The notes below the pieces were generated by a model. The model was given only the letters and a program-made list of their open reading frames with translations. It did no database searches and was not told the DNA's origin. The position numbers and the translations under genes are program-made. Positions 52,752-63,192 of a stretch of DNA of 64,000 nucleotides are shown in pieces (positions within the stretch are counted from its first letter, which is position 1; every line of letters starts with the position of its first letter). The stretch comes from Thermoanaerobaculia bacterium (lineage in GTDB: Bacteria > Acidobacteriota > Thermoanaerobaculia > Thermoanaerobaculales > Sulfomarinibacteraceae): contig JAMOWA010000057.1 in NCBI GenBank assembly GCA_027061805.1, positions 1-64,000 on the forward strand, written 5' to 3'.

Positions 52752-54605
52752 CTACTTCCCCTCGCCCCTGCCCCCCTGCTCCCCTGCCTCCCCCACCTGC
52801 GCCCTCCAGGCCGCCGCGTAGCGCCCCCCAAGGGCCAGGAGCTCCTCGTGGCTGCCCGACTCCACGATCCGCCCCTCCGACATGAGGTGGATGGTGTGGG
52901 CCCTCCGCGCCGTGGTCAGGCGGTGGGTGACGATCACGGCGGTCCGGTTCCGGGCGAAGTCCAGGAAACGGTCCATCCACGCCACCTCGGACCAGGAATC
53001 CATGGCCGAGGTGGGCTCGTCCAGCAGGAGGACGGGTGCCTGCCGGATGAAGGCCCGGGCCAGTGCCAGGCGCTGCCACTGGCCAACGCTCAGTTCCTCC
53101 CCCCCCGCGTACCACCGGCCCAGGAGCGTGTCCAGGCCCTCCGGAAGCCCGCCGACGACCTCCCCGGCCCCTGCCGCATCCAGGGCGGCGAGCACCCGCT
53201 CCTCGTCCCCGAGGGCGTCCAGGTCGCCGAAGGCCACGTTGAGCCGGACGGTCTCGTTGTAGTGGACCGGCTCCTGGAGCAGCGCGGCCACCCGCCGCCG
53301 CATCTCCTCCGGGGGGAGCTTCCGAAGGTCCACGCCTCCCATGAGGACCCTTCCACCCTCCGGATCGTAGAGGCGGCAGAGGAGCTTCACCAGCGTGCTC
53401 TTGCCGGCCCCGTTGTCCCCGATGATGGCCGTGACCCTCCCTCCGGGCATGGAGAGTGAGAAGTCGTCCAGGACCGGACGCTCCATGCCCGGGTACCGGA
53501 ACGCCACCCGCTCGAACACCAGGTCCGGGGCCTCCCGGAGGGCCGTCGCCCCGGCCCCACCGTCCACCGTCACCAGGCCGGGACGGAGATCGAGGAACTC
53601 CATCAGGTTGCCGAGGAAGAGGCTGTTGGCGTAGATCTGGCCCGCCGTCTCCAGCAGCGAGCGCATGAGCTTCTGCCCCTGGAGGAAGGCCTGGGCGAAC
53701 ATGGCGAGGTCGCCGAGGGTCACGGCCCCGGCGAGCGCCCGGTGGACCATCCAGACCAGGGCCACGCCCATGACACCCAGCCCCACGACGGAGGCCGCCA
53801 CCTCGCCCAGGGCCGAGCGGCGAACCAGCTCCAGGCGCTCCCGCCGCAGGCGGCCCTGGAGCGTGTCGTAGAGGCTCCTGAAGTGGTCGCCGAGACCGAA
53901 GAGCCGGATCTCCGCGGCCGGCTCCCGGGCGGTCACGAGCCAGTCGCAGTACCAGGTCCGCCGCTCGTCCGTGGTGGTCCGGACCCGCCACCGGTGCTGC
54001 GCCAGGGCGTAGCGGAGCACCACGAAGAGGGCGGGCGCCGTGCTGGCCAGCAGCGCCAGGGGGATCCACCATCCGAAGCGGAGCAGCACCCCGGCCATGG
54101 CCACCAGCGTGAGGGTCGACTGGAGCAGCATCCCCAGGTTCTCCACGACGGCCACGGGCCTGTGGCGGGCGTCCACGCGGGCGCGGTGCAGGCGGTCGAA
54201 GTAGTCGGGGGAGTCGTAGGCCGCCAGGTCCATCCGCAGGGCCCGCTCCTGGATCAGGCCCGTGATGTGATCCCGGACCAGCTCCGCCTGGGCGGTCCTC
54301 AGCCATCGGGTCAGGGCCCTCAGGGCCTCCGCCAGCACCAGCACGCCGGCCAGGGCCACCGCCAGGGCCACGGGCGGGCCCAGCTCGCCGCCCGAGCCCG
54401 TGGCGGCCACCAGGGCGTCCACGAAGAGCTTGGTGAGCACCACGGTGGCCACGGGAAGCACGCCCTGGAACACCAGCAGCGCCAGCCAGGCGTGGAGCCG
54501 CCAGCCCGCGGCCCGCCGCACCAGGCCCAGGGCTGCCGGCAGGTGCCGGAGCTCCCGGAGCGTCGGGAGCAGGTCACGGCCTCCGGGCGCGGCGGGGATC
54601 GTCAC
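52752..54605 (-). CDS. ABC transporter, fused permease and ATPase
   Basis: 617-residue half-transporter of the exporter type. The N-terminal membrane domain (about 20-320) has about six helices. The nucleotide-binding domain (about 350-590) has Walker A GDNGAGKST, the signature in the variant form LSVGQ rather than LSGGQ, Walker B VLLLDEPTSAMD and the H-loop VIVTHRL. The GTG start overlaps mtnP (GTGTGA). The last 15 or so residues lie in a G/C-rich low-complexity stretch. The substrate is unknown; its operon mates suggest a glycosylated or ribose-derived compound (inference). Confidence 0.92.
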   Translation of the reverse strand: MTIPAAPGGRDLLPTLRELRHLPAALGLVRRAAGWRLHAWLALLVFQGVLPVATVVLTKLFVDALVAATGSGGELGPPVALAVALAGVLVLAEALRALTRWLRTAQAELVRDHITGLIQERALRMDLAAYDSPDYFDRLHRARVDARHRPVAVVENLGMLLQSTLTLVAMAGVLLRFGWWIPLALLASTAPALFVVLRYALAQHRWRVRTTTDERRTWYCDWLVTAREPAAEIRLFGLGDHFRSLYDTLQGRLRRERLELVRRSALGEVAASVVGLGVMGVALVWMVHRALAGAVTLGDLAMFAQAFLQGQKLMRSLLETAGQIYANSLFLGNLMEFLDLRPGLVTVDGGAGATALREAPDLVFERVAFRYPGMERPVLDDFSLSMPGGRVTAIIGDNGAGKSTLVKLLCRLYDPEGGRVLMGGVDLRKLPPEEMRRRVAALLQEPVHYNETVRLNVAFGDLDALGDEERVLAALDAAGAGEVVGGLPEGLDTLLGRWYAGGEELSVGQWQRLALARAFIRQAPVLLLDEPTSAMDSWSEVAWMDRFLDFARNRTAVIVTHRLTTARRAHTIHLMSEGRIVESGSHEELLALGGRYAAAWRAQVGEAGEQGGRGEGK

Positions 54606-55411
54606 ACCTGCTCCTCCATGCGGAAGACGAAGCCGGAATCGAAGGGCAGCGGCTCACCGGCGGGCAGCTCGGCCAGGAACCGCAGGATCACCCGCGTGGC
54701 GACCGCGGCGTGCCGGCCCAGGTTCGCGGCCAGCTCCTCCGGCGCGGTGGGCGGGTCCACCACCCCGTTGGCGTGGTCCACGCCGAAGCCCAGCACGGCG
54801 TAGGGCAGCTCGAGCTCCCCGGCCAGCACCGCCTCGGGCCCGCAGGTCTGGCTCAGCGCCGTGCCCCCAACCGAGCGGAGCCAGGCGATCTCGGTCCTCG
54901 TGTTCAGACGGGGCCCATCCACGTGGACGTAGCACCCGCCGTCCACGGGCTCCAGCCCCTCCTCGAGGGCGGCGGCGAGCAGCCGGCGTCGCAGCCCCGG
55001 GGAGAAGGGGGTGGCCATGATGAGGTGCCCCCGGCGGGGATCCCCGGGCTCGGTGAAGAAGGTGGCGAGCGTCCCGTCGGGAAGGCGGTTGGAGGGGAAG
55101 AACAGCTCGTCGAAGACCAGCGGCCGCGCCAGGGGGATGGAGGGGTCCATGATGCCCACCACGGTGGTGCCCAGCACCGCCTCCACCCCGGCCTCCCGGA
55201 GCGCCCACAGGTTGGCCCGGTGCCTCACCTGGTGGGACAGGCGCTCGTGGCCGGCACCGTGGCGGGCCACGGCCACGAGCTCGTGCTCCCCCACCATCGC
55301 CACCTGGCAGCCCACCGTCCCCCAGGGTGTCCCCACCTCCACCTCCCTGGCCTCGAGGTGTCCCTCCAGCTCGTAGATCCCCGTTCCCGTGATCAGCCCG
55401 ATGGTGCTCAC
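54602..55411 (-). CDS. mtnP: S-methyl-5'-thioadenosine phosphorylase family protein
   Basis: 269 residues of the PNP/MTAP family: GLITGTGIYELEG at the phosphate site, ARHGAGHERLSHQVRHRANL and ALREAGVEAVLGTTVVGIM, and the late HANGVV in place of the usual Asp-containing purine loop. MTAP enzymes release adenine from methylthioadenosine. The context (two arsenosugar-type glycosyltransferases) and the ALSQTCGPEAVLAGEL region leave open a related 5'-deoxy-5'-substituted adenosine as substrate. The GTG start at 55411 overlaps the upstream gene by 4 bases. Confidence 0.85.
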   Translation of the reverse strand: MSTIGLITGTGIYELEGHLEAREVEVGTPWGTVGCQVAMVGEHELVAVARHGAGHERLSHQVRHRANLWALREAGVEAVLGTTVVGIMDPSIPLARPLVFDELFFPSNRLPDGTLATFFTEPGDPRRGHLIMATPFSPGLRRRLLAAALEEGLEPVDGGCYVHVDGPRLNTRTEIAWLRSVGGTALSQTCGPEAVLAGELELPYAVLGFGVDHANGVVDPPTAPEELAANLGRHAAVATRVILRFLAELPAGEPLPFDSGFVFRMEEQV

Positions 55412-56067
55412 TCCGCTGCCTCCTTTGCCCACAGTTCCTCCAGAAACCCCTCCAGCGTCCCGGCAACCTCCTCCCGCTGATCCGACCCTCCGAGGACCGA
55501 CCGGAGGTCCTCCAGCGTGTCCACGTCCCGGAGCACCTCGAGCTCCTCCCAGGCCACGCCCGCCTCCCGGAGGCGCTCCCGCGTGGCGGCGAGCGTCGTC
55601 TCCGAGGACCAGGGTACCCCGGAGAAGCAGTCCACGCCCGGCGCCCGCTGGCCCACCAGCCAGTACCCCCCGTCGGCAGCAGGCCCCAGGACCACCGGCG
55701 TCTCCTCCAGCCGGGCGAGGGCCTCCGCGAGGTGGCGCGGTACGAGCTCCGGGCAGTCGGAACCCACGAGCACGGCCGTCTCCGCTCCCCTCGCGAAGGC
55801 GCCCCGGAGGGCGGCGAGCATCCGGCGTCCCAGGTCGCCCCCCTCCTGGACCTCCAGCCGGACCCCGTCGGGAGGCAGCCAGCCCGCCGAGGGCGGTTCG
55901 GCGAGGGAGAGGGTCACCCGCTCCCCCGTTCCCAGGCCGCACCGGATCGTGTGGCGGAGGACGTGCCGGTAGATCTCCGCCGCGACCCCCGCGCCCACCG
56001 ACGCGGCGAGCCGCGTCTTGACCTTCCCGGCCACGGGCTCCCGGCCGAACACGATCACCTCTCTCAT
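55408..56067 (-). CDS. TIGR04282-type (DUF2064) glycosyltransferase
   Basis: 219-residue GT-A fold protein of the family named for arsenosugar biosynthesis (also called rSAM/selenodomain-associated transferase 1). Features: REVIVFGREPVAGKVKTRLA at the start, the VLVGSDCPELVPRHLAEAL nucleotide-sugar motif, and GPAADGGYWLVGQ. The ATG at 56067 overlaps the upstream stop (ATGA), ruling out the longer frame. Confidence 0.87.
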   Translation of the reverse strand: MREVIVFGREPVAGKVKTRLAASVGAGVAAEIYRHVLRHTIRCGLGTGERVTLSLAEPPSAGWLPPDGVRLEVQEGGDLGRRMLAALRGAFARGAETAVLVGSDCPELVPRHLAEALARLEETPVVLGPAADGGYWLVGQRAPGVDCFSGVPWSSETTLAATRERLREAGVAWEELEVLRDVDTLEDLRSVLGGSDQREEVAGTLEGFLEELWAKEAAE

Positions 56068-56786
56068 CGGACGTTCCGGTACCACCGGGCCAGGGTCCAC
56101 GGCGAGACGCCCATCCTGAAGAGGGCTGGGAAGGTGGCCGTCATGAGCCGGGTCCTCACGGGATGCCGCTCGAACCGCCGCGCCGTCGTCCGGATCTCCA
56201 GGGGGAGTGTCCGGATCCGCCCGAGGCGGGCCGCCGCCCGGGCGAAGTCCAGGTCCTCCATGAGCGGGATCGGCGGATAGCCGCCCAGCCGCTCGAAGAC
56301 CTCCCTGCGGACCGCATGGCCCTGGTCACCGTAGGGCAGGAGCCCCAGCCTCGACCTCAGGTCCAGCAGGCGCAGCCACCGGCGGCGGAGTGCCCCCGCG
56401 CCGGGAGTGGCGGGCTCCGTGTGGAGGCGGAAGCAGCTCAGCGCAACCGCCGGATCGTCCAGGGCCTCCATGACCGCAGGAAGCCACCCGGTGGGGAGCC
56501 GGCAGTCCGCGTGGAGGAAGAGCAGCCGGGGCGCCCGGGCGGCCCGGGCACCCCGGTTGAGCTGCTGGCCGCGTCCCGCATCCCCCCGGACCACCCGGAC
56601 CTCCCTCTCCACCGAGACGAGATCCAGGGTTCCGTCCCGGCTCCCCCCGTCGCTCACCACGACCTCCACGGCGGGGTCGTCGCCGATGCTCGCGAGGGCA
56701 CCGGGGAGGGTCTCCTCCTCGTCCAGGGTCGGGATCACCACCGAGAGGGACGGCGTCGGGGGGTGCGGGGAGTCCACGGTGCTCAT
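56064..56786 (-). CDS. TIGR04283-type family-2 glycosyltransferase
   Basis: 240-residue GT2 enzyme of the group paired with TIGR04282 proteins in arsenosugar-type loci. SLSVVIPTLDEEETLPGALA and VVVSDGGSRDGT form the donor site, FLHADCRLPTGW carries the DxD-like motif, and PYGDQGHAVRREVFERLGGY with MEDLDFARAAARLG is the late ED motif. It is the first gene of the four-gene overlapping operon; TACAAT lies 10 bases before its ATG at 56786. Confidence 0.87.
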   Translation of the reverse strand: MSTVDSPHPPTPSLSVVIPTLDEEETLPGALASIGDDPAVEVVVSDGGSRDGTLDLVSVEREVRVVRGDAGRGQQLNRGARAARAPRLLFLHADCRLPTGWLPAVMEALDDPAVALSCFRLHTEPATPGAGALRRRWLRLLDLRSRLGLLPYGDQGHAVRREVFERLGGYPPIPLMEDLDFARAAARLGRIRTLPLEIRTTARRFERHPVRTRLMTATFPALFRMGVSPWTLARWYRNVR

Positions 56787-56831
56787 CGCAGGCCCGATTG
56801 TACGGCACGGGACGTGTACCATGGGCTCCTG

Positions 56832-56963
56832 ATGACGGATTCCGGACCTTCCGAGCGGCAGATCCTGGACGAGGCCGCGGCCTGCCGGCGCTCTGCGGCG
56901 CTCCTGGCCGGCGTGGAGACCGGCCTGACCGCGATCCTCGGCGGGACGGAGGGCGCGCCGTGA
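56832..56963 (+). CDS. 43-residue small protein coupled to a Rieske gene
   Basis: MTDSGPSERQILDEAAACRR, continuing to a stop at 56963: one predicted helix, no recognised family. A TACCAT element lies 9 bases before the ATG and the stop overlaps the GTG of the Rieske gene (GTGA). The coupling is the main reason to call it; without it the length would be too short to trust. Confidence 0.5.
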   Translation: MTDSGPSERQILDEAAACRRSAALLAGVETGLTAILGGTEGAP

Positions 56964-57319
56964 GGCGTCGCCTCGCCAGAGTGGACGAGATCCCGCAGAA
57001 GGGGCTCCGCTTCACCTGCCGGGAGGGGCCCTTCGACGAGGAGGGCATCCTGCTGCGGCTGCCCGGCGGCACGGTCCGGGCCTACAAGAACCTCTGCCGT
57101 CACCTGCCCGTCAGGCTGGACGAGCGCGACCCCGGCACACTCTGGGACCCGCAGGGCCGCCACCTGGTCTGCGCCGCCCATGGAGCCCGCTACCTCCCCG
57201 CCGACGGACTCTGCGTCTCCGGGCCCTGCGAGGGCTCCCACCTCAGGGAGCTCCCCGTGACTGTCGAGGACGGCATCGTCTGGCTGGACGAGGGGGTTCT
57301 CGGCGCTTTCTTCGCGTGA
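56960..57319 (+). CDS. Rieske [2Fe-2S] protein
   Basis: 119 residues. The cluster motifs are CRH in NLCRHLPVRLD and CAAH in LVCAAHGARY, giving the CxH...CxxH pattern of Rieske ferredoxins, followed by SGPC near the third loop. The protein has no signal peptide or membrane helix, so it is a soluble ferredoxin-type electron carrier or a regulatory domain. GTG start overlapping the small upstream gene. Confidence 0.88.
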   Translation: MRRRLARVDEIPQKGLRFTCREGPFDEEGILLRLPGGTVRAYKNLCRHLPVRLDERDPGTLWDPQGRHLVCAAHGARYLPADGLCVSGPCEGSHLRELPVTVEDGIVWLDEGVLGAFFA

Positions 57320-57557
57320 CCGGAGCGCCGGACCGACCCCTCCTGGAATAGGCGCGCCCTCCGGGGTATTTCACCTGAGTGGGACCCCGGGAAGGGATGC
57401 GCAGCGCAGTTCGCGAACCGGGGGCACCACGAGACGGATGCCGGCAGGAATGTCATGGTGGGTTCGTCACCGGCCAGGAACAGAGTGAGTATGACCCGCT
57501 TGATGCCTGCAGGGATCCGATGCGGATCGAACGGGAAGAAGAAAGGGGAAAGGGCAG
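57320..57557 (+). other. Long leader region before the transhydrogenase operon
   Basis: 238 bases without a convincing gene. A 60-residue frame (57379-57561) lacks coding character. Several short complementary runs (for example TTCGCGAA and ATCCGATGCGGAT) suggest secondary structure, but no known riboswitch pattern was recognised. The pntAA ribosome-binding site is GGGGAAAGGG. Confidence 0.4.
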
Positions 57558-58736
57558 ATGATCGTAGGGGTACCGCGAGAGACGTTCCCCGGGGAGCGGC
57601 GTGTGGCCCTGGTGCCGGCGCTCCTCCCGGGGCTGACACGGGCGGGGCTGGAGGTCCTCGTGGAGACCGGAGCCGGAACGGAGGCCGGGTTCACGGACGA
57701 GGCCTACACCGACAAGGGCACCACCATCGCCGGGTCGCGCGCCGAGCTCTTCTCCAGGGCCGACGTCATCCTCCAGGTCCGGGCGCCGGGCTCCAATCCC
57801 GAGGAGGGAAGGAAGGACCTGGAGCTGCTCCGGGAGGGACAGGTGGTGATCGGCTTCTGCGATCCCCTCCTCTCCCTGGAGATCACCCGGGCCCTGGCCG
57901 AGAGGGGGGTGACCCTGTTCTCCATGGAGCTGATGCCCCGGATCACCCGGGCCCAGAGCATGGACGCCCTGTCCTCCATGGCCACCATCGCCGGCTACAA
58001 GGCCGTGCTGCTGGCCGCGAACACGCTGCCGCGCATGTTCCCCATGATGATGACGGCTGCGGGCACCCTCGCCCCGGCCCGCGTCTTCGTGGTGGGCGCC
58101 GGCGTGGCGGGCCTCCAGGCCATCGCCAGCGCCCGGCGCCTGGGTGCGGTGGTGGAGGCCTACGACGTGCGGCCCGCCGTCCGCGAGCAGGTGGAGAGCC
58201 TGGGCGGCAAGTTCGTGGAGCTCGAGCTCGACACGGGGGAGGCCGAGGATGCGGGGGGCTACGCGAAGGAGCTCGGCGAGGACTTCTACCGGAAGCAGCG
58301 GGAGATGATGCTGCGGGTGGTGGCCGGCTCCCACGTGGTGATCACCACGGCGGCCATCCCGGGCAAGAAGGCCCCCATCCTGGTGACCCGGGAGATGGTG
58401 GAGGGCATGGAGCCGGGCTCGGTGATCGTGGACCTGGCCGCCGAGCGCGGCGGCAACTGCGAGCTGACCCGGCCGGGCGAGACGGTGGACCACGACGGCG
58501 TCACCATCCTCGGCCCGCTCAACATCCCCGCCACGGTCCCCTACCACGCCTCCCAGATGTACGCCAAGAACATCACCACCTTCCTCCTCCACCTGGTGGA
58601 AGAGGGTGAGCTGACCCTGGACACCGACGACGAGATCACCGCCGGTACCCTCGTGACCCGGGGGGGCCGGGTGGTCCATCCCCGTGTCCTGGAGCTCCTC
58701 GGCTCCGGGGACGGGACGAAAGGAGCTTCCTCATGA
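57558..58736 (+). CDS. pntAA: Proton-translocating NAD(P) transhydrogenase, alpha subunit part 1
   Basis: NAD(H)-binding soluble domain (dI) of the membrane transhydrogenase that exchanges hydride between NADH and NADP+ using the proton gradient. 392 residues: IVGVPRETFPGERRVALVPA at the start, the mobile-loop region and the Rossmann motif VFVVGAGVAGLQAIASARRL, then VVEAYDVRP. The split three-gene form (pntAA, pntAB, pntB) is used here. It ends in a 4-base overlap with pntAB. Confidence 0.95.
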   Translation: MIVGVPRETFPGERRVALVPALLPGLTRAGLEVLVETGAGTEAGFTDEAYTDKGTTIAGSRAELFSRADVILQVRAPGSNPEEGRKDLELLREGQVVIGFCDPLLSLEITRALAERGVTLFSMELMPRITRAQSMDALSSMATIAGYKAVLLAANTLPRMFPMMMTAAGTLAPARVFVVGAGVAGLQAIASARRLGAVVEAYDVRPAVREQVESLGGKFVELELDTGEAEDAGGYAKELGEDFYRKQREMMLRVVAGSHVVITTAAIPGKKAPILVTREMVEGMEPGSVIVDLAAERGGNCELTRPGETVDHDGVTILGPLNIPATVPYHASQMYAKNITTFLLHLVEEGELTLDTDDEITAGTLVTRGGRVVHPRVLELLGSGDGTKGASS

Positions 58737-59014
58737 GCGACCTGGTCATGCTGCTGACCGTCTTCGTTCTGGCCATCTTCGTGGGATTCGAGGTCATCAC
58801 GAAGGTGCCGCCCACACTCCACACGCCCCTCATGTCGGGCTCCAACGCCATCTCCGGCATCACCATCCTCGGTGCACTGGTGCTCGCCGGGGCCCTCGGC
58901 GAGGCCCCCCTGGCCAAGATCCTGGCCACGGTGGCCGTGGCCTTCGCCACCATCAACGTGGTGGGCGGGTTCCTGGTGACCCACCGCATGCTGATGATGT
59001 TCAAGCGGAAGTGA
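58733..59014 (+). CDS. pntAB: NAD(P) transhydrogenase, alpha subunit part 2
   Basis: 93-residue membrane piece with three hydrophobic helices. It carries the family's VPPTLHTPLMSGSNAISGI block and ends with LVTHRMLMMFKRK. The ATG overlaps pntAA (ATGA) and pntB begins 10 bases after the stop. Confidence 0.95.
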   Translation: MSDLVMLLTVFVLAIFVGFEVITKVPPTLHTPLMSGSNAISGITILGALVLAGALGEAPLAKILATVAVAFATINVVGGFLVTHRMLMMFKRK

Positions 59015-59024
59015 GGACCGTGAC

Positions 59025-60575
<1,551 letters not shown>

Positions 60576-60598
60576 ACCCGGCGCATCGTGACGACCCG

Positions 60599-60622
60599 CG
60601 GCGGGGCCTCCGGGCCCCGCCG
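60599..60622 (+). terminator. Terminator-like hairpin after pntB
   Basis: A perfect 10-bp stem (CGGCGGGGCC and its complement) with a TCCG loop, followed by TCTCGCGT. Confidence 0.65.
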
Positions 60623-60777
60623 TCTCGCGTCATGCGACACCGGCCGCTCCAAGACGGGGCCATTCGAGGTGATCTCCCGCACAGACTCCTGCAGGATCCG
60701 AGGTACCATGGAGATACACATCGGACCGGGTCAGCGCGTTCGTGTGCCGGCACCGGTCCCCTATCGGGAGTACTGTC

Positions 60778-63192
60778 ATGACCCGCAAGATCGAACGCCG
60801 TCCCCACGCGGAGCCGGGACCAGGCTGCCGCCGCGCCAACCACGTCGTGTGGATCACCCTCGGAATTCTTCTGCTCATGGGAGGAGCATCCCTCCTTGCT
60901 GCCAGTGGGCTCCAGGGAACCCTCGAGGGCACCCTCACGCTGGTCTGGGGTGATGGAAGACCGGGTGAGGCTCCTCTCGAGGGGCCGGTCCCCTGGCTCA
61001 CCGACGCCTCCGGGACCTCGGTGGAGCTCCGGATACCCCGGGACATCGCCCGGGCGGCCGGGGGCCTGCTCGAGCTCAACGGGCGACGGCTCAGAGTGGA
61101 GGGCGCCTGGCTCACGGTACCGGCTGTGATCAGTGCCACCGGCGTGCTGGCAGTGACGGCCATCAGGCCCCTCGAAGAGACGGCTCCCGGAACCGTCGCC
61201 GCCGTCAGCGGGTCCCAGCCGTGGGTCTCCGTCATGTGCAAGTTCTCGGATGTGGCCGCAGAGCCCAAGGACCTTGCCTACTTCCAGAACATGTTCTCCG
61301 GGACCGCCCCCGGACTGGATCACTACTGGCGGGAGCTTTCCTATGGCAACGTGAACGTGGTGGGCAGTACCGCACGGGGTTGGTACACGCTCCCGCAACC
61401 TCATTCCTACTACGTGGACGCCTCGGGCAACGCCGACCTGGACAGGCTCTTCAACGACTGCACGGCCGTGGCCGACGCCGACATCTACTACCCCGGTTTC
61501 GTCGGGATCAACCTGATGTTCAACGACGACATCGGCCCCTACGCCTGGGGAGGGAGCCGCCACGCGAACCTGGACGGCTCCAGCAGGATCTGGAGGGTCA
61601 CCTGGGAACCCCCGTGGGGCTACGGCAACGTCTGTGTGATGGACCACGAGATGGGCCACGGTTTCGGCCTTCCCCACTCCCACCACTCGGCCACCTACGA
61701 CAACACCTGGGACGTGATGAGTGACACCTGGTCCTACACCTCGTCCGATCCCACCTACGGCCGGGTGGGCCAGCACACGATCATGTACCACAAGGACAGT
61801 CGCCTCGGGTGGCTCCGGCCTCCGGAGAAGGTGACGGTGAGCTCCGGGGAGTCCACCACCGTTCGCCTGGAGAGGAGCGCCACGCCCACGGAGCCGGGAC
61901 CGAAGATGGTCAGCATCCCCATCGCCGGCTCGACGACCAACTTCTACACCGTGGAGGCCCGGAAGAGGGTCGGTTACGACGTGGGAACCCCGGGCGAGGC
62001 GGTCATCATCCACAAGGTCGACACGACCCAGATGATTCCCGCGACGGTCCAGGGAACCAACGGTGCGGCAGGGGCCATGTGGACCCCCGGCGAGGTCTTC
62101 CGGGACACCACCAACAACATCGGGATCGCCGTGACGGGATCCGACGACACGGGCTTCACGGTGGCCGTGGCGTCGGGTTCCGCCATGGCGGCCTCCTACC
62201 CGGCCATGGACGCCCATGCCGGCACGGGAACGAGCTCCAACACGAACGGTGTCCTCGAACCCGGTGAGACGGTCCTGTTCGAGCCGTCGTGGACCAACGC
62301 CTCCACGAGCTCCGTGAGCCCCAACGGAACGCTCGGGTCGTTCACCGGACCGGGCGGAGCCACCTACTCACGCCCCGATGCGGCGGCCTCATACGGCACC
62401 GTGGACTCCGCCGCCACGGCCAGTTGCACGGACACGGGAAACTGCTACACCCTGGCGGTCTCCAACCCCACGTCACGGCCTGCCCAGCACTGGGACGCGA
62501 CGGTGACCGAGACCCTCAGCTCCGGTGCCACCACGACGTGGACGATCCACATCGGATCGAGCTTCGACGATGTGCCACCGGGACAATGGGCCTACCCCTT
62601 CATCGAGGCCCTCTTCCACTCCGGTGTCACGGCCGGTTGTGGCGCCGCCGACTACTGTCCGGGTACCAGTGTCACACGGTGGCAGATGGCCGTGTTCCTC
62701 GGAGCGGCCCTCACCGGAAGCTCCGTTCCGGTGAGTGGGACGGTGGAGGGTCTGGGCAACTACAACTGTGTCGCGGGCGGAACCTCGGTGTTTGCCGATG
62801 TCCCGCCGGATGACCCGGGTTGTCCCTCCATCCACTACATCGCTGCCCGCGCCATCACGGCGGGGTGTGGCGGCGGCAACTTCTGCCCCTCGGACGACGT
62901 GACCCGCTGGGAGATGGGGGTGTTCCTGGCCACCGCCATGGCGGGCACCACGGTGCCCACCTCCGGAACCGTCGCGGGACTCGGATCGTACAGCTGTGTC
63001 GCTGGAGGAACTTCTCTCTACTCGGACATTTCTCCCACCGACGCGGGGTGCCGCTTCATCCACTTCCTCGCCGCGAAGGGCGTCACGGCAGGGTGTGGCG
63101 GCGGCAACTACTGTCCGGACGATCAGCTCCTCCGCGACCAGATGGCCGTGTTCCTCACATCTGCCTTCGATCTGAAGCTGGCCGCGCCCTGA
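60778..63192 (+). CDS. Secreted metzincin metalloprotease with three SLH-like Cys repeats
   Basis: 804 residues. The N-terminus has a membrane/signal segment (about 22-42) and a propeptide-like region. The catalytic zinc motif is HEMGHGFGLPH (His290, Glu291, His294, His300), a metzincin HExxHxxGxxH, followed by a Met-turn in WDVMSDTW; gametolysin/M6-like. A CARDB/Ig-like region follows (about 475-595). The last 210 residues are three S-layer-homology-like modules, each with TAGCG...CP then W/Q-MAVFL-type sequence and paired cysteines. GGGAG precedes the ATG at 60778 by 7 bases. Confidence 0.9.
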   Translation: MTRKIERRPHAEPGPGCRRANHVVWITLGILLLMGGASLLAASGLQGTLEGTLTLVWGDGRPGEAPLEGPVPWLTDASGTSVELRIPRDIARAAGGLLELNGRRLRVEGAWLTVPAVISATGVLAVTAIRPLEETAPGTVAAVSGSQPWVSVMCKFSDVAAEPKDLAYFQNMFSGTAPGLDHYWRELSYGNVNVVGSTARGWYTLPQPHSYYVDASGNADLDRLFNDCTAVADADIYYPGFVGINLMFNDDIGPYAWGGSRHANLDGSSRIWRVTWEPPWGYGNVCVMDHEMGHGFGLPHSHHSATYDNTWDVMSDTWSYTSSDPTYGRVGQHTIMYHKDSRLGWLRPPEKVTVSSGESTTVRLERSATPTEPGPKMVSIPIAGSTTNFYTVEARKRVGYDVGTPGEAVIIHKVDTTQMIPATVQGTNGAAGAMWTPGEVFRDTTNNIGIAVTGSDDTGFTVAVASGSAMAASYPAMDAHAGTGTSSNTNGVLEPGETVLFEPSWTNASTSSVSPNGTLGSFTGPGGATYSRPDAAASYGTVDSAATASCTDTGNCYTLAVSNPTSRPAQHWDATVTETLSSGATTTWTIHIGSSFDDVPPGQWAYPFIEALFHSGVTAGCGAADYCPGTSVTRWQMAVFLGAALTGSSVPVSGTVEGLGNYNCVAGGTSVFADVPPDDPGCPSIHYIAARAITAGCGGGNFCPSDDVTRWEMGVFLATAMAGTTVPTSGTVAGLGSYSCVAGGTSLYSDISPTDAGCRFIHFLAAKGVTAGCGGGNYCPDDQLLRDQMAVFLTSAFDLKLAAP

